From assembly GCF_024679095.1 (NCBI RefSeq), contig NC_066513.1, positions 9,488,606 through 9,552,605 of the forward strand: a DNA stretch of 64,000 nucleotides. The letters run 5' to 3'. Positions 43,974-55,023 of the stretch are shown here, piece after piece. The position numbers and the translations under genes are program-made. The first letter of the stretch is position 1. Every line of letters begins with the position of its first letter. The DNA comes from Eriocheir sinensis (taxonomy: Eukaryota > Arthropoda > Malacostraca > Decapoda > Varunidae). The notes beneath the pieces were generated by a model. The model was not told the origin of the DNA and did no database searches. It saw nothing but the letters and a program-made list of their open reading frames with translations.

Positions 43974-45111
43974 ATGCCAAATTACAAGGTCAAGTCAACA
44001 GACAGAATGACATGCGTGACTTGCGATGCTGCATTCAAGGAAGGTCTACGTGTCTTCCAATCAGTTTGTGGTCATTTGAATCACCGATTTTGCATTTCCA
44101 CGCACATGGACTACTATCACAAGTATGATTGTGTGGTGTGCTCAAAGCCCTTCACCCACCGCGAATTGCAACATGGCAGGACCACATTGATCTTCAGACA
44201 ACACCATCCCTTCGTCATAAGGGAATTCGCACTGTTGGACGATGACATGAACATCATGGATTCACACGTCATCAATAACAAAGCAGCTGCATTCAAAGAA
44301 GAGGTTTCACCTGGTGTCTTCAAGTTCATCGATAACAGGTATGATCCAGTCGTTATCAGTGAAAATGTCGATGAGGATGAGTACCCCTTTGTACAGTCCG
44401 GTTGAAGACGATGACGTAGTCAACGAGGAGGAGGAGGAGGAGGATGACGATGACGACGACGAGGACGATAACGAAGAGGAAGAGGATGACGATAACGAAG
44501 AGGAAGAGGAGGAACAGGATGACGAAGAAGATGACAACAACAACGAGGAGGAGGAGGAGGAGGAGGAGGATAATGAGGTGGACATTCCAGTCTACGCACC
44601 TGGTGAAGAGGAGGAGGAGGAGGAGGATGTTCCAGAGGAGGAGTCGGTTCCAGTTCCAGAGGAGGAGATGGTTCCAGTTCCAGAGGAGGAGTCGGTTCCA
44701 GTTCCAGAGGAGGAGTCGGTTCCAGTGAAGGAGGAGGAGTCGATTCCAATCGGTAATGAGCTTGTTACCTTAGTTGAAGAGGAGACGACTGAAAATCAGC
44801 TATGGCGTGTTAAGACGAGTGTCCTCATCACCCGCAAATTGGTTGCAGTTCCTGGTAATAAGAAGGCGAATACCAAGCGTCATAATGAGGATACTGACGA
44901 CTTGCCTGATGCCAAGAGAACCAGGATAGTGTTGCCAAATGTGGCCATCGATGGTGAGAGATTAACGATGTGGAACGACGATGGGTATATCCACATTGTG
45001 TCACCAGGCTTCATGAATGAATCACAGCCCATGGAAATGATGTCATCGTTGACTAACCAGTCGCATAAATTGAAGATCAATCTGTATGAGAACTGCACTT
45101 ATAAGTGCTAA
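43974..45111 (+). pseudogene. RING-finger / acidic-repeat protein, one frameshift
   Basis: From ATG 43974 a RING-type zinc finger is visible: CVTC, then CGHLNH, FC, and CVVC within about 45 residues. RING proteins usually act as E3 ubiquitin ligases, and WSSV encodes several. The frame closes at 44403, but from about 44390 (a CCCC run) the next frame continues with a long Glu/Asp tract. PEEESVPVP-type octapeptide repeats follow (about 44625-44745), then a globular C-terminus ending in YKC. One base in the C run would reconcile the frames. Confidence 0.65.
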
Positions 45112-45185
45112 ATAGGTGTTGCTGATTGTGTATTGTTTATAGGAAATTCATGTCTTGTAAATATCGATGTTTATAATGTTTAATC

Positions 45186-45191
45186 AATAAA
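45186..45191 (+). terminator. Poly(A) signal after the RING/acidic gene
   Basis: AATAAA lies about 75 nt after the stop, within AATCAATAAACC. This is a plausible 3'-processing signal. Confidence 0.5.
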
Positions 45192-45329
45192 CCAATGTTA
45201 GTACACATGGCTACTGATTTTCCCAAATACGAGTCGATACAAACAAAACATGGCAAAAAAAAAAAAAAAACAGTGCCAAAGACATGCAAAAAAAAAATTG
45301 GCAATCAACACGCAATAATGACGTGTTTA

Positions 45330-45680
45330 TAGTAAGTAAGTGGTCAACGCCCTGGCAGCTTACGTCACCAAAGGTCATGCGGACTTGTAAGTAAGTGTGG
45401 TCAACGCCCTGGCAGCTTACGTCACCAAAGGTCATGCGGACTTGTGGCAAGTGTGGTCAACGCCCCTGTCAGCTTACGTCACCAAAGGTCATGCGGAATT
45501 GTAAGTAAGTGGTCAACGCCCTGGCAGCTTACGTCACCAAAGGTCATGCGGACTTGTAAGTAGGTGTGGTCAACGCCCCTGGCAGCTTACGTCACCAAAG
45601 GTCATGCGGACTTGTAAGTAGGTGTGGTCAACGCCCCTGGCAGCTTACGTCACCAAAGGTCATGCGGACTTCGAGGTAAG
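45330..45680. repeat. Tandem array of six ~57-bp units
   Basis: TGGTCAACGCC recurs at 45341, 45398, 45454, 45510, 45567 and 45625. Each unit also holds GCTTACGTCACC (CRE-like) and AAAGGTCATGCGG (nuclear-receptor half-site-like AGGTCA) plus GTAAGTA. It could be a transcriptional enhancer; there is no coding. The flank 45680-46020 continues with scattered TTACGTCA words. Confidence 0.9.
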
Positions 45681-46019
45681 TGTTATGTGCAATCAGCGCT
45701 ATTGCTTACGTCATTGGTGTAATTATTAACCTTGTCAACAACAATATCCAAATTTGGCATGTGTTAACAACCATCCCTTATTATCAATTGATCGGAAAAA
45801 TAACAACAAGACTAAAAATCACGCAATGCTTCCTGCCATTTTTAGCATGAGCATAACACTTACGATTTACGTCATCTCAATCAATCGTGCCGAATCCAAC
45901 AATGTCCAAATTTAGCTTGATTTGGCATACCTTTATTACATGCCAAAATTGGATAACCACGCTTACGTCATTAACAAGTGCGTGATATGCCAAACTACGA
46001 CTACGTCACAGTATGTATC

Positions 46020-46785
46020 GATAGGAGGTATTGCTTACGTCACTACATGTGTGCGATTATCACCCTCGTGTTAGAGAATACGTCACAGTATTGATTGTTA
46101 GTGCAATTTATACCCTCGTGTTTTTGCAGGTGATTATCACCCTTGTGACTACGTCACAGTATTGTTACGTCACTACTATTTTTGCAGGTGATTATCACCC
46201 TCGTTATTGTTATAGACTACGTCACAGTATTGTTACGTCACTACTACATGTGCAATTATCACCCTCGTGTTTTTACAGGTGATTATCACCCTCGTGTTAT
46301 TGTTAGACTACGTCACAGTATTGTTACGTCACTACTACATGTGCAATTATCACCCTCGTGTTTTTTTACAGGTGATTATCACCCTCGTGTTATTGTTAGA
46401 CTACGTCACAGTATTGTTACGTCACTACTATTTTTGCAGGTGATTATCACCCTCGTGACTACGTCACAGTATTGTTACAGGTGATTATCACCCTCGTGTT
46501 ATTGCTAGACTACGTCACAGTATTGTTACGTCACTACTATTTTTGCAGGTGATTATCACCCTCGTGACTACGTCACAGTATTGTTACAGGTGATTATCAC
46601 CCTCGTGTTATTGCTAGACTACGTCACAGTATTTTTACATCACTACTATTTTTGCAGATAATTTAGAGACTACGTCACAGTATTGTTACGTCACTACTAT
46701 ATGATATGTGCAATTAACACCCGTCATTTCCATATGTGGAATTAACACCCTCGTTTTTTGCAGGTGATTATCACCCTCGACACAC
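46020..46785. repeat. CRE-like repeat array B, inverted relative to 34196-34805
   Basis: Units contain GACTACGTCACAGTATTGTTACGTCACTACTA and GGTGATTATCACCCTCGTG, the reverse complements of array A. At least eight TACGTCACAGTATT cores are present. GGTGATTATCACC is itself a near-perfect palindrome. Confidence 0.85.
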
Positions 46786-47122
46786 ATTCACCGATAGAGT
46801 CAGAATCTGTTCATGATCAACACTAGCTAGAGTGGGGTCCGATATTTGACGATTTCGTCTCCTAAGCGTTAATCTAAAAATTGAGTTTTTCTGAGGGGAA
46901 GGTATATAAATTATTAGAGAGGGAGAAAGTAGGAATCTGTAAAGTTATATTCTCGAATTTAGGTAGTTTGTCGCGACAAAGATAGAAATTGGACGCTCCG
47001 TAGTGCAGACACACATTCATCTCAATTAAGTTTATAATCTGTATGCACCCCCATGAAGATTTGGACCCCACTTTGTACTATCGATGTACATATACCCATG
47101 CAAAGTTTATATTCTGAAGTTA
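46779..47122 (+). repeat. ~345-bp duplicate of 61680-62037
   Basis: From ACACACATTCACCGATAGAGTC to CTGAAGTTAGTGTA the two copies are almost identical; the right-hand copy has about 10 extra bases (TTTCATAACAG) and CA. It holds GGGGTCCGATATTTGACG, a TATATAAATTATTAGAGAG stretch and a GATTTGGACCCCACTTTG unit. No gene is seen. Confidence 0.85.
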
Positions 47123-47339
47123 GTGTATCCCTCATTCACATATTGTTAAATTAAAGCATAAGCCATTGAAGTTGTCTTGCATGGAGATGTAAAATATTGG
47201 ACCCAACCTATTTGCTTCTGATATTTTCAGAGTTGGTATTCTCAAAGTTAAATATTTACTCTACATGTGAATATAAGTTTATTAAGATGCGTCATACAAA
47301 TATACACATTCACCTTGATAAATGTATAAGAATTGGACG

Positions 47340-48120
47340 CTTCGAAAAACAAAAACACACATTCACTTCGATGGAGTTTAGATGACATTCAGTTGCATTA
47401 AATGGGACGCAAAGAAAGACAAAAAGAAAAGTCCCATGGGGAAGACACCAGTTACAGTATATCACATAATCAGACGCTCAGTAATACTAAAACACACATT
47501 CACTTCGATAGATTTTAGACAACATTCAAATGTCATCTAACCTTAACCGAAGTGAATGTGTGTTTTAGTCTTCCGGAGCTTCAGATTCTGTTAACACTCC
47601 AATTAAGAATTGGATGCAACATAGCAGAAAAACACACATTCGCCTTAAGGGATCAAAGTGAATGTGTGTTTTAGTCTTCCGGAGCTTCAGATTCTGTTCA
47701 CACTCCAATTAAGAATTGGATGCAACATAGCAGAAAAACACACATTCGCCTTAAGGGATCAAAGTGAATGTGTGTTTTAGTCTTCCGAAGCTTCAGATTC
47801 TGTTCACACTCCAATTAAGAATTGGATGCAACATAACTGAAAAACACACATTCGCCTTAAGGGATCAAAGTGAATGTGTGTTTTAGTCTTCCGGAGCTTC
47901 AGATTCTGTTCACACTCCAATTAAGAATTGGATGCATTATAACTGAAAAACACACATTCGCCTTAAGGGATCAAAGTGAATGTGTGTTTTAGTCTTCCGA
48001 AGCTTCAGATTCTGTTCACACTCCAATTAAGAATTAGATGCATCATAACTCAAAAACACACATTCGCCTTAAGGGATCAAAGTGAATGTGTGTTTTAGTC
48101 TTCCGAAGCTTCAGATATTG
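47340..48120. repeat. 106-bp tandem array of palindromic-family units, about five copies
   Basis: GGGATCAAAGTGAATGTGTG recurs at 47651, 47757, 47863, 47969 and 48075, exactly 106 bp apart. Each unit includes TCTTCCGGAGCTTCAGATTCTG, ACTCCAATTAAGAATTGGATGCA and ACACACATTCGCCTTAAG. Confidence 0.9.
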
Positions 48121-48286
48121 AAGGGTAAAAAAAAATTCATTAACAAATTGTGTATTTAGTTTATAATAATAAAAAATCTATATCTATCTCTTAATATTAT
48201 TTAAACTATGCTTTGGCTTTGTTTCATTTTGAACTATGTTTTGGTTTGGGTTTGAATTGTGGTTACACATGAATCGCCTCCACTCT

Positions 48287-50012
48287 TTACATGGTCATAT
48301 TGCGTTCAGGAAGAGGCGGTGGTGTAATGCATGATGATGAAGCATTGGGTGCAGAACTGCTAATGTAATTATTCATGGACATGTAATGATCCTCCTCTTT
48401 ATTCTCCTCATCCTCTTCTTCAAGGGTTACATTGTTGAATAAAACAGGTGGGGGTGGGTGACGGGGCAATTCGTAGACATGTGAGTGTGAGGGTATCTGC
48501 GGCTGCGGCTTACAAATTATGTGAGAATGACTGCTAGATGGAATTGACCATGACTGGGGAGGCGGTGGCTGAGTCGTCAAAGTAACGGCCTCGTGTTCAG
48601 GAGGACGCGAGTTCAATCCCCGCCCGGTGCCACCAAGCTGGGATTTTTCAGCCGCCGCCGAGTGGCTTAAAACTACCCACATGCTGTCCAGAAGACCACC
48701 TATCAACCCGGACTCTAGATTCAAGGATCAAAAATGAGCTCTGGGAGGGCAGCATGAGCCAATGCAAGATGGCGCCACTATAAACACTCGCCTGCGCCAG
48801 AACGGGCTGGGCCGACCATCAGGACCCACCGGAATGAAGCCTTGGACCGACCATCAGGATCCACCGGGAAGAAGCCTGCCGGCGCAATAGGCAGCAATGT
48901 AAAAAAAAAAAAATAATAAAATAAAAAAAATAAAAAGAAAAAAAAGAAACTCGTCCGGATTTCAAGTCGATGGTTGGATTTTTGAGTGGTTCTACAGGAA
49001 TGTTCATAGGGGTGAATCTGGAACACTTTCCAACCCTTCTTTTTGAGGGACGGTGTAAGTGGAGAGTCTATGAGTGAATATGGATGTGGCAAAGCAGGAA
49101 ATCACGTCTCTACTGCCTTCGACATGTGGATTGAACATCCCAACGTTCAGAGTCGAAGGAGACGTGCCTGTTGCGTTCTCCATCATATCGATTAGTCGAC
49201 GAGAAACCGAACCGTCTTGACCATCCATAACCGCCTTATTGTGAATCTGGTCGACAAGATTGTCTCCTAGAGATGGATTGTAAATATCATTGATGCTATT
49301 TTTGTTATAGACTGATTTAGGAGGTATGTCTGCAGCGTGCCCGTTGTGTGCACCCATGGTCTTTGCGGACCAATTGAATCTCGTGGGCTTCCATAATTTC
49401 TCGTCGTTGAGATAATTAGCAGGTCTGTTGAGAAGTCGACACGAATAAGGAGTGAATGCCACGTTACTGCTTTTGGCGGACCACACATTAGCCGTGAACG
49501 GAACCTTCGTGTTGAGGTCCCAGCCCGTGTTGATGTTGAGATGATCGAGGTTGATCCGAGACCCTTGACGGTCGGTACGCCCAATGCTGTTCATAACATG
49601 TAAGTCACCAGCCTGTAACTTCAAGAGAGTGTATGTCAAACTGAGATCATTCTTAGGTAGAGTGGACATGAGCAGAAATTGACTGTGTCTATTTCCGCGA
49701 CTGGGTACAGCTGCGACAGGTCCGTCTCTGCCGTTGGCGTGCAAGACAGGACAGAACACATCACAAGTACAGTTGCACGTCTCTTGTTTTCCTAGAGACG
49801 AAAAGTAATCGATGAGGTTGTGTTTATTTTGCAAAACTAATTCGACATAGCCTAAGATTTCTTCGCGGGTTACGTGCGAGTGCGATTGGACGCCAGTGGG
49901 TTTTGGTACCATCAACGTCATGTATTGGGACAAGGCGCCAGTGCAAGGGTAGCCGAGTGTCTTACCAGTTTCCTCTTTGAGGGTGGGAGGGCTGAACGTT
50001 CCTTGCAAGTAA
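48287..50012 (-). pseudogene. Unrecognised gene split by a SINE and truncated at its 5' end
   Basis: The minus strand from about 50012 encodes some 310 residues with a CNCTCDVFC cysteine cluster (about 49755-49790) and an Asn/Gly-rich globular region. Near 49070 the frame changes, and again near 49010, then the SINE (48558-48948) intervenes. Beyond it (48555 to 48287) about 90 residues of Pro/Ser/acidic C-terminus remain, ending at a stop. At the 5' end the frame runs into collagen-like DNA of the opposite-strand gene, so the N-terminus was lost at a junction near 50012. Confidence 0.6.
48558..48948 (+). mobile_element. tRNA-derived SINE, copy 3 (head type B)
   Basis: It has the same tRNA-like head as copy 2 (GGTGGCTGAGTCG...GAGTTCAATCC) and the full body (CCGAGTGGCTTAAAACTACCC, GATGGCGCCACTATAAACACTCG, GACCATCAGG twice), with an A-rich tail. 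It is inserted within coding sequence of the minus-strand gene. No target-site duplication is obvious. Confidence 0.87.
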
Positions 50013-51253
50013 TGACCGGCCACAAGGTCCACAAGGTCCACAAGGTCTTAAGGGATACCAAGGAGAACGGGGTTTGAATGGACAACAAGTGCCTCAGGGA
50101 GTGATGGGTTTACAGGTCCTCAAGGTGAAATCGGTTTTCGTGGACCAAAAGGTCTAGAAAGCAATTATTATCCTAACCGATATGGTAAAGTGTGTCTAAC
50201 TTGGTCGAAGGAATTAACTAACGTAGTAGCAACTGACCATCATGGAAACATACCTATCAGTATGAGAAGATTAGAAGATGACTTGTCAATGTATGATAAA
50301 AAATACTGCTCGATTGGACGTGCGTGTGCAGTCACTAGGTGGTGGAGTTTATAAGTTAATCACTATTAACTCCACCAATGCTATACTTTTCATTACATTG
50401 CTAGTGCAATCTGATTATCTCGAGGATCAGCAGGCGGGTGTACCTCTGTGTCCGACAGTCGTTGACACACCAGCTTACAGGTTCATGTATTTGACTGTGG
50501 AAGGTAATAGTAATCAGTACACGTCGGCTGTACTCAATACTCAGGAATCGTGTGAATATTCTCTACACTATAGCACTGGATCGGCAGGCCCCTTCTCGTG
50601 TATTTTAATTGCCCAATCTGTACATTACTCAACAGCTGGTGTCATCAATGAGTCTTATAGTTCTGAGCTCGGGCCTGCTTATGGTCCATCAGATCCATCC
50701 TCTATCTGATATCTGAAGACACCCAAATCTCTCTTGGTGATGAAATTATCACCAATCCGATGTATCGGTTAGAAACGCTTGAACCAAACAATGTACTCGA
50801 TCTCTTCTTTGGAAAGGATACTACAAAAAATTTACCACTAATGCAATATTGATGTATGATTATTTATCTCAAATCAAATTAAATTTAAATAAGAGTTTCC
50901 ACACTAACGAGAATGCAACCTTTTCGACTCTGTATTTGTTTTACATTCTGTATAAGAACTTTTTAAAATCGAAGGGATGGAATATCGATGTTTTGTTGCT
51001 TTGTCCTAGTGTCTTTTCAATGGTAAAGGCTAACGTTTGCAGATTAACTCTCCAATTTTATCTTGGAATGCAATCTGAATTTGTGCAGTTTTTTAATACA
51101 TCGGATGCAGCAGCTTTGGAAAGTTACAAACCTGAAGTATACAATGCATCGAAGATTGTTTACGACTCTATGTTGGGTGACTACATTCCCGAAGAAACCG
51201 TGTTGAACTATGATAATATTTTCAATATTAATTGTAACCCGAAGAAACAAATT
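50013..51253 (+). pseudogene. Collagen-like nimavirus gene, 5'-truncated and frameshifted
   Basis: Gly-X-Y triplets are clear from 50013 (GPQGPQGLKG) and again, one frame on, near 50105-50155 (GFTGPQGEIGFRGPKG). A non-collagenous domain with several cysteines follows. Frame changes occur near 50090, 50290, 50695 and 50805, the last leading to a helical region ending at 51256 in duplicated DNA. WSSV is known for a long collagen-like protein (wsv001); the resemblance is the triplet repeat, so orthology is only inferred. The first triplets are missing because of the junction at about 50012. Confidence 0.6.
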
Positions 51254-51519
51254 TAGCATGGTGAACCATACTTGGAGCATTGTAGTCGTGAATCTGTGAC
51301 ACAGTATGATTAAACTTAACAGAAAAGAAGGACTGATCAACAGAAGAAGGTGTCAGAACACACCATTTTCGAAATACTTCAATAGCCCTTGCAAACATGA
51401 GCAACCATAACTTGTTATAATTTCTGAAAGTTAATTTTTTAAAGAGTTCGGCTTGATCGATAGGATGAATACCACTATTACACAACCACAAATCTTTGAT
51501 GGATCCGAACATCTCTTCC
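51254..51519 (-). repeat. ~265-bp duplicate of 26026-26291
   Basis: The same orientation and near-identical sequence as part of the SINE-split gene at 24361-26406. Its left end overlaps the last codons of the collagen-like locus and its right end joins the next gene in mid-codon. Confidence 0.85.
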
Positions 51520-51766
51520 TCTCAGATATCCATCCCTCCTCGACATCTCTACTACTACAGCAATCTGGTTGATCTTCCTCTTCTATATCTTCTGCATTAG
51601 TACAATCTTCATTATACTCTTCTTCGTCCATCTCATCTTCGATTTCCACTAATTCGTTACTAACGTTCGTTCGGGTCTTGTTAGAGTGGTAACATTTTGA
51701 GTCGGTGTCAGATGACAACTTTCTGCGTTTCAATATTCTCCTAGCTCGTCTTTGTTGTAATGCCAC
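51520..51766 (-). pseudogene. N-terminal part of a basic/acidic unrecognised protein
   Basis: ATG 51766 opens a frame with a basic start (RRARRILKRRK, possible nuclear localisation) followed by an acidic stretch. After about 82 residues it runs into the duplicated segment (near 51520), so the C-terminus is missing. Confidence 0.45.
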
Positions 51767-51774
51767 TTTTTTCT

Positions 51775-53058
51775 TTACTCAATGCTATTAATGATGTTGC
51801 CATTAACCATGTTCAAAATCTTTTTTTCGTATTCACATTTCTTTAGACTCACTCCAATGTTAATAGCCAGCGGGAGATCAGCGGATGACTCTGTCAACTC
51901 ACCGTTTAACGTAGCTGAATCGTACTTGGCATAGTTCTTGGATTGCCTGTTTGCATCAGCGCGCATGGCGCTGCGTTCAAGTATGCTGCCAATGGTCGTC
52001 TTTCCAGATTGGTCGTGAAACAACTTGAGTTGAAAAGCACCGTTCTCGAACACGTCTCCTAAACCCCCGTTACTTAGGAATACGGCCAGTAAAGCCGGTA
52101 CGAATATTTTGAACATCATGATGCGATGAGCATCATAACCAATCGTGTTCAAAATGCTAAAATTAATAATCTTTAATAACGAATGCAACATTTCATACAC
52201 TCCAGTTCTACAGGGAGAAATGATTAAGGCGTCAATGAAAGATTGAGATGTTCCTTCGTTGGGATGTACTAAAGTTGCACAGAGACTGTCTCTGTTCTTT
52301 AGTGAGAACGTTATTGGCGAATTCTATCAGTCGGTTCTTTCTTAACCTACCGACTCCTCTCTCCGATAATTTAACACGGACGATTCAATAATCGACGAGG
52401 CGTCCAATTCGTCTCCTTCAAATCTCGTTCGGTTGTGCTGTAATGCGTCTTCCCAATCCAAAGCAGCGCTCTTCTCTTCTGCTTCCAGTACCCGACGGAT
52501 AATGTCGTTTCGATTCTGATACACAGCGTCAGGTAGGAGCCATAAATCCCGGGTGTGGACCATGTCACTTAATAGCGTGTTGTTACGCGAAAAATGATCA
52601 CCCAAGTACAAGATACTACGTTCGTGAACACTTTTAGGATGCAGGTTTAAAGCTTCCCGGTCGTACAGACCGCAACCAATAGCAAAAGGTTCGTAACGAA
52701 TCATTCCCGACGATCTGCAACATTCGCTGATAAAATCGAAACTTCGCCAGAAACGAAGACGTTTCAGTTCTAGAGCGTCCAATCGAATACTAGGGTCTAA
52801 TGGACCGTTGGGTAAATTTTTCGATCGAGTTAGAGCCTGTCCAAAACGAATGGAACCCCTGACTAGAGTCAACCAATTGATCTTAGAAGATCCTACTGGG
52901 AACACTAAGTGTTGGGGAGTTGTGCCTCCAGCGTAACGAAATGCTACCAATTCTCCAGCTCCTTGATGAGGATTGACGACAAACCGATTAGGTAAGATCA
53001 AACCACCAGCACTCAATCTGTTGGGTTGGGAGAGTTGGTTCTTGTTATTTGTTGACAT
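51775..53058 (-). pseudogene. ~428-codon nimavirus-like gene with two frameshifts
   Basis: It starts at ATG 53058. The first frame (to 52342) is a basic, beta-rich region with repeated Asn/Pro/Gly turns. Frame changes near 52360 and 52290 connect to the last frame, ending at 51775, which has a hydrophobic segment (KIFVPALLAVFLSNGG) and a helical C-terminus. The residues around each break are coding-like in both frames. It is divergent from the intact gene at 53153, with 94 bp between starts. Probably a structural protein, but unassigned. Confidence 0.6.
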
Positions 53059-53152
53059 GTTTAATTAAATATCCCTCCGCTGGCTTATGGATTGTGTAGG
53101 TTTAAATTCTTAATTGTTATTCGACGAAGCTTTATTTTGAATTCTTCACAGT

Positions 53153-54106
53153 ATGGCGTCGTTTCTAACCGACGAGGAATTCGAAAGGGAGTACGGAGAG
53201 CGTTATGTCGATGATAATATAAACATGCACGCTCAAATTCGTGTGACCGACATAGAAATCTACAGGAGCAGTAAATTGAACGTACCTGCCTTAACACATT
53301 CTCGTACTTCTACTACTCTGGTCAGTGAGAAATTACCCTTATACAGAATCGACACGAGCGTTGGTAGACCTCGGTTGATGATGATAACTGACAACGGCGG
53401 TATAGCGACGATTCAAACACATATTCGACGAATAGGCTTTAAGAGAAAAACTTTTACTAATGCTCGTTATGTAATGTGTGGTACGTTTTCAACGAATGTC
53501 AACGATAAGGAAATGATGGTCTTACCAGGATCGGAGTATGCCGGGCCGTGTTGTTCGGAGGGAGATAACAGAATTCACATTTACAACGCTAGTAGAAGAA
53601 GTGTTCGTTATGCTAGATTAACTCGACCTTACATCGGTGTCCTTTTAGACAAGTTTCCAATAGAATGGAAGGAATGCACTATCACCCCTTTTACTCTTTC
53701 GATGTTCATTTTAAAACCTAAAGAGCAAAGGACGTTAACGCTCGTCCGAAATTTAGGAACACCTCCAAGCTATTCCTTATTTTCAACTTCTATTGGAGCG
53801 TGTTATATTCCTCCTGGTATCATGCATGACGACTTAATCAACTTGAACAACGAAATTACTTTTTACAACGCACATTTATTGAACGATGTTAAGATTCACT
53901 TTAAGACATCAGACTTCTTGGGATACTCAATACCACTCCCATCACCGCTGACATCTAACCCGATTCACATCACAGATCTGTCGCTAATTGAAACCCTGAC
54001 CAACTACAGTCTCACAACTCAACAAGATTATACGTTTTACCCAATCACCAGAACTACGGTCACATTTAACGAACAAGTTTTTGTGAAACATGCAAGTGTC
54101 ACTTAA
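53153..54106 (+). CDS. Intact 317-residue nimavirus-like protein
   Basis: A clean frame from ATG 53153 to TAA 54106. There is no signal peptide; predicted beta-rich with several Pro/Gly turns and a CC pair (GPCCSEGDN). The next gene's ATG (54112) follows after 5 nt, indicating tandem native order. A central piece of this gene (53408-53670) is duplicated at 41692-41954. I could not match it to a named WSSV protein. Confidence 0.65.
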   Translation: MASFLTDEEFEREYGERYVDDNINMHAQIRVTDIEIYRSSKLNVPALTHSRTSTTLVSEKLPLYRIDTSVGRPRLMMITDNGGIATIQTHIRRIGFKRKTFTNARYVMCGTFSTNVNDKEMMVLPGSEYAGPCCSEGDNRIHIYNASRRSVRYARLTRPYIGVLLDKFPIEWKECTITPFTLSMFILKPKEQRTLTLVRNLGTPPSYSLFSTSIGACYIPPGIMHDDLINLNNEITFYNAHLLNDVKIHFKTSDFLGYSIPLPSPLTSNPIHITDLSLIETLTNYSLTTQQDYTFYPITRTTVTFNEQVFVKHASVT

Positions 54107-54111
54107 CAATA

Positions 54112-54866
54112 TGGCTGAACTTATGGAATAGAGTGTTAAGTCAATCGTTCATTTCCTATTTCCTATTTTAGAATCAAGAGTGGTTTTAAAGAGTTCAGGA
54201 TCTGTAACAACAGAGGGTGTAGGAAATCTAACGGATGAAGATATACGACTCTCGGAAGGTTACATTCACATTAGTAAACTCTCACGAGATACAATTAATG
54301 TAGAAGTTAAACAGATGATAAACAATACTAACATGGGTCTGTTGTTTAACCATACTCATCCACCTTCCATATTCTCATGGTTTGATATCAAGTCAAACGG
54401 AAAACTGAGAAACGACAACCAAACCAATTTTACACCGCTGATTTTCACCAGACGTCTCGTTAAAACCAAGATAAGAACTAACAAAATCTTGGGCGAGTGG
54501 CAAGACAAACTAATTCGCCTAGATAATTTTATACTTAATAGCCAAGGCATTACAACGTACATTGAAAAGAAATTAAACAACATATCTTACATGATCGGTT
54601 CCTACGGTAAATTCATTCGGAGAATCGCTGAAGTCAAATCATCAGCCTGTGTTGAAGACCAACAGTTATTACAGAACGTGGCTCTATCTTTGATGGATAT
54701 CAATTATGACGACAACAAATTTCTGTCCCTGCTAGAATTCCAAAAACATTGTTTTGACGATTATGGGAAACACTCCCAATGGTTTATCGGTAAGAGTCAT
54801 ACGAGTGTTGAAGAAAATGATGTCGGAGATCAAACCCACGACGGTAGAAAAATAGACTGTTATTGA
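54112..54866 (+). pseudogene. Copy 2 of the ~760-bp duplicated gene (partner 15989-16752)
   Basis: It begins with ATG 54112, but codon 6 or so is TAG where copy 1 has TTG. From 54180 the frame is open through the position where copy 1 has lost a base. Near 54743 it has two fewer A residues than copy 1, so the 35 residues before the shared KIDCY end differ. Each copy therefore carries a different lesion. It directly follows the 53153-54106 gene, so this copy is probably in its native place. Confidence 0.7.
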
Positions 54867-55023
54867 ACTATCATTAACAAGCATATGTCTGCTTGAAATT
54901 TTAGAAATTATATTTTGACGGACAGACAGATTTTTACTAACAGACGGTGATATTACCTGCTGATTAGGGACGAGTGGACGTGACGAAGGAGGGGAAGGAG
55001 GAATAGGAGAGAGTAGTTTTTTT
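54867..55023. other. Intergenic stretch
   Basis: Short AT-rich sequence then a GGAGGGGAAGGAGGAATAGG purine stretch; nothing coding is seen. Confidence 0.4.

Noticed and set aside
44307..44749. Ser- and Pro-rich minus-strand ORFs
   Set aside because: They are antisense shadows of the Glu/Asp tract and PEEE repeats of the RING/acidic gene.
24662..48948. Target-site duplications around SINE copies 2 and 3
   Set aside because: Short matches near the ends were not convincing, so none is reported.
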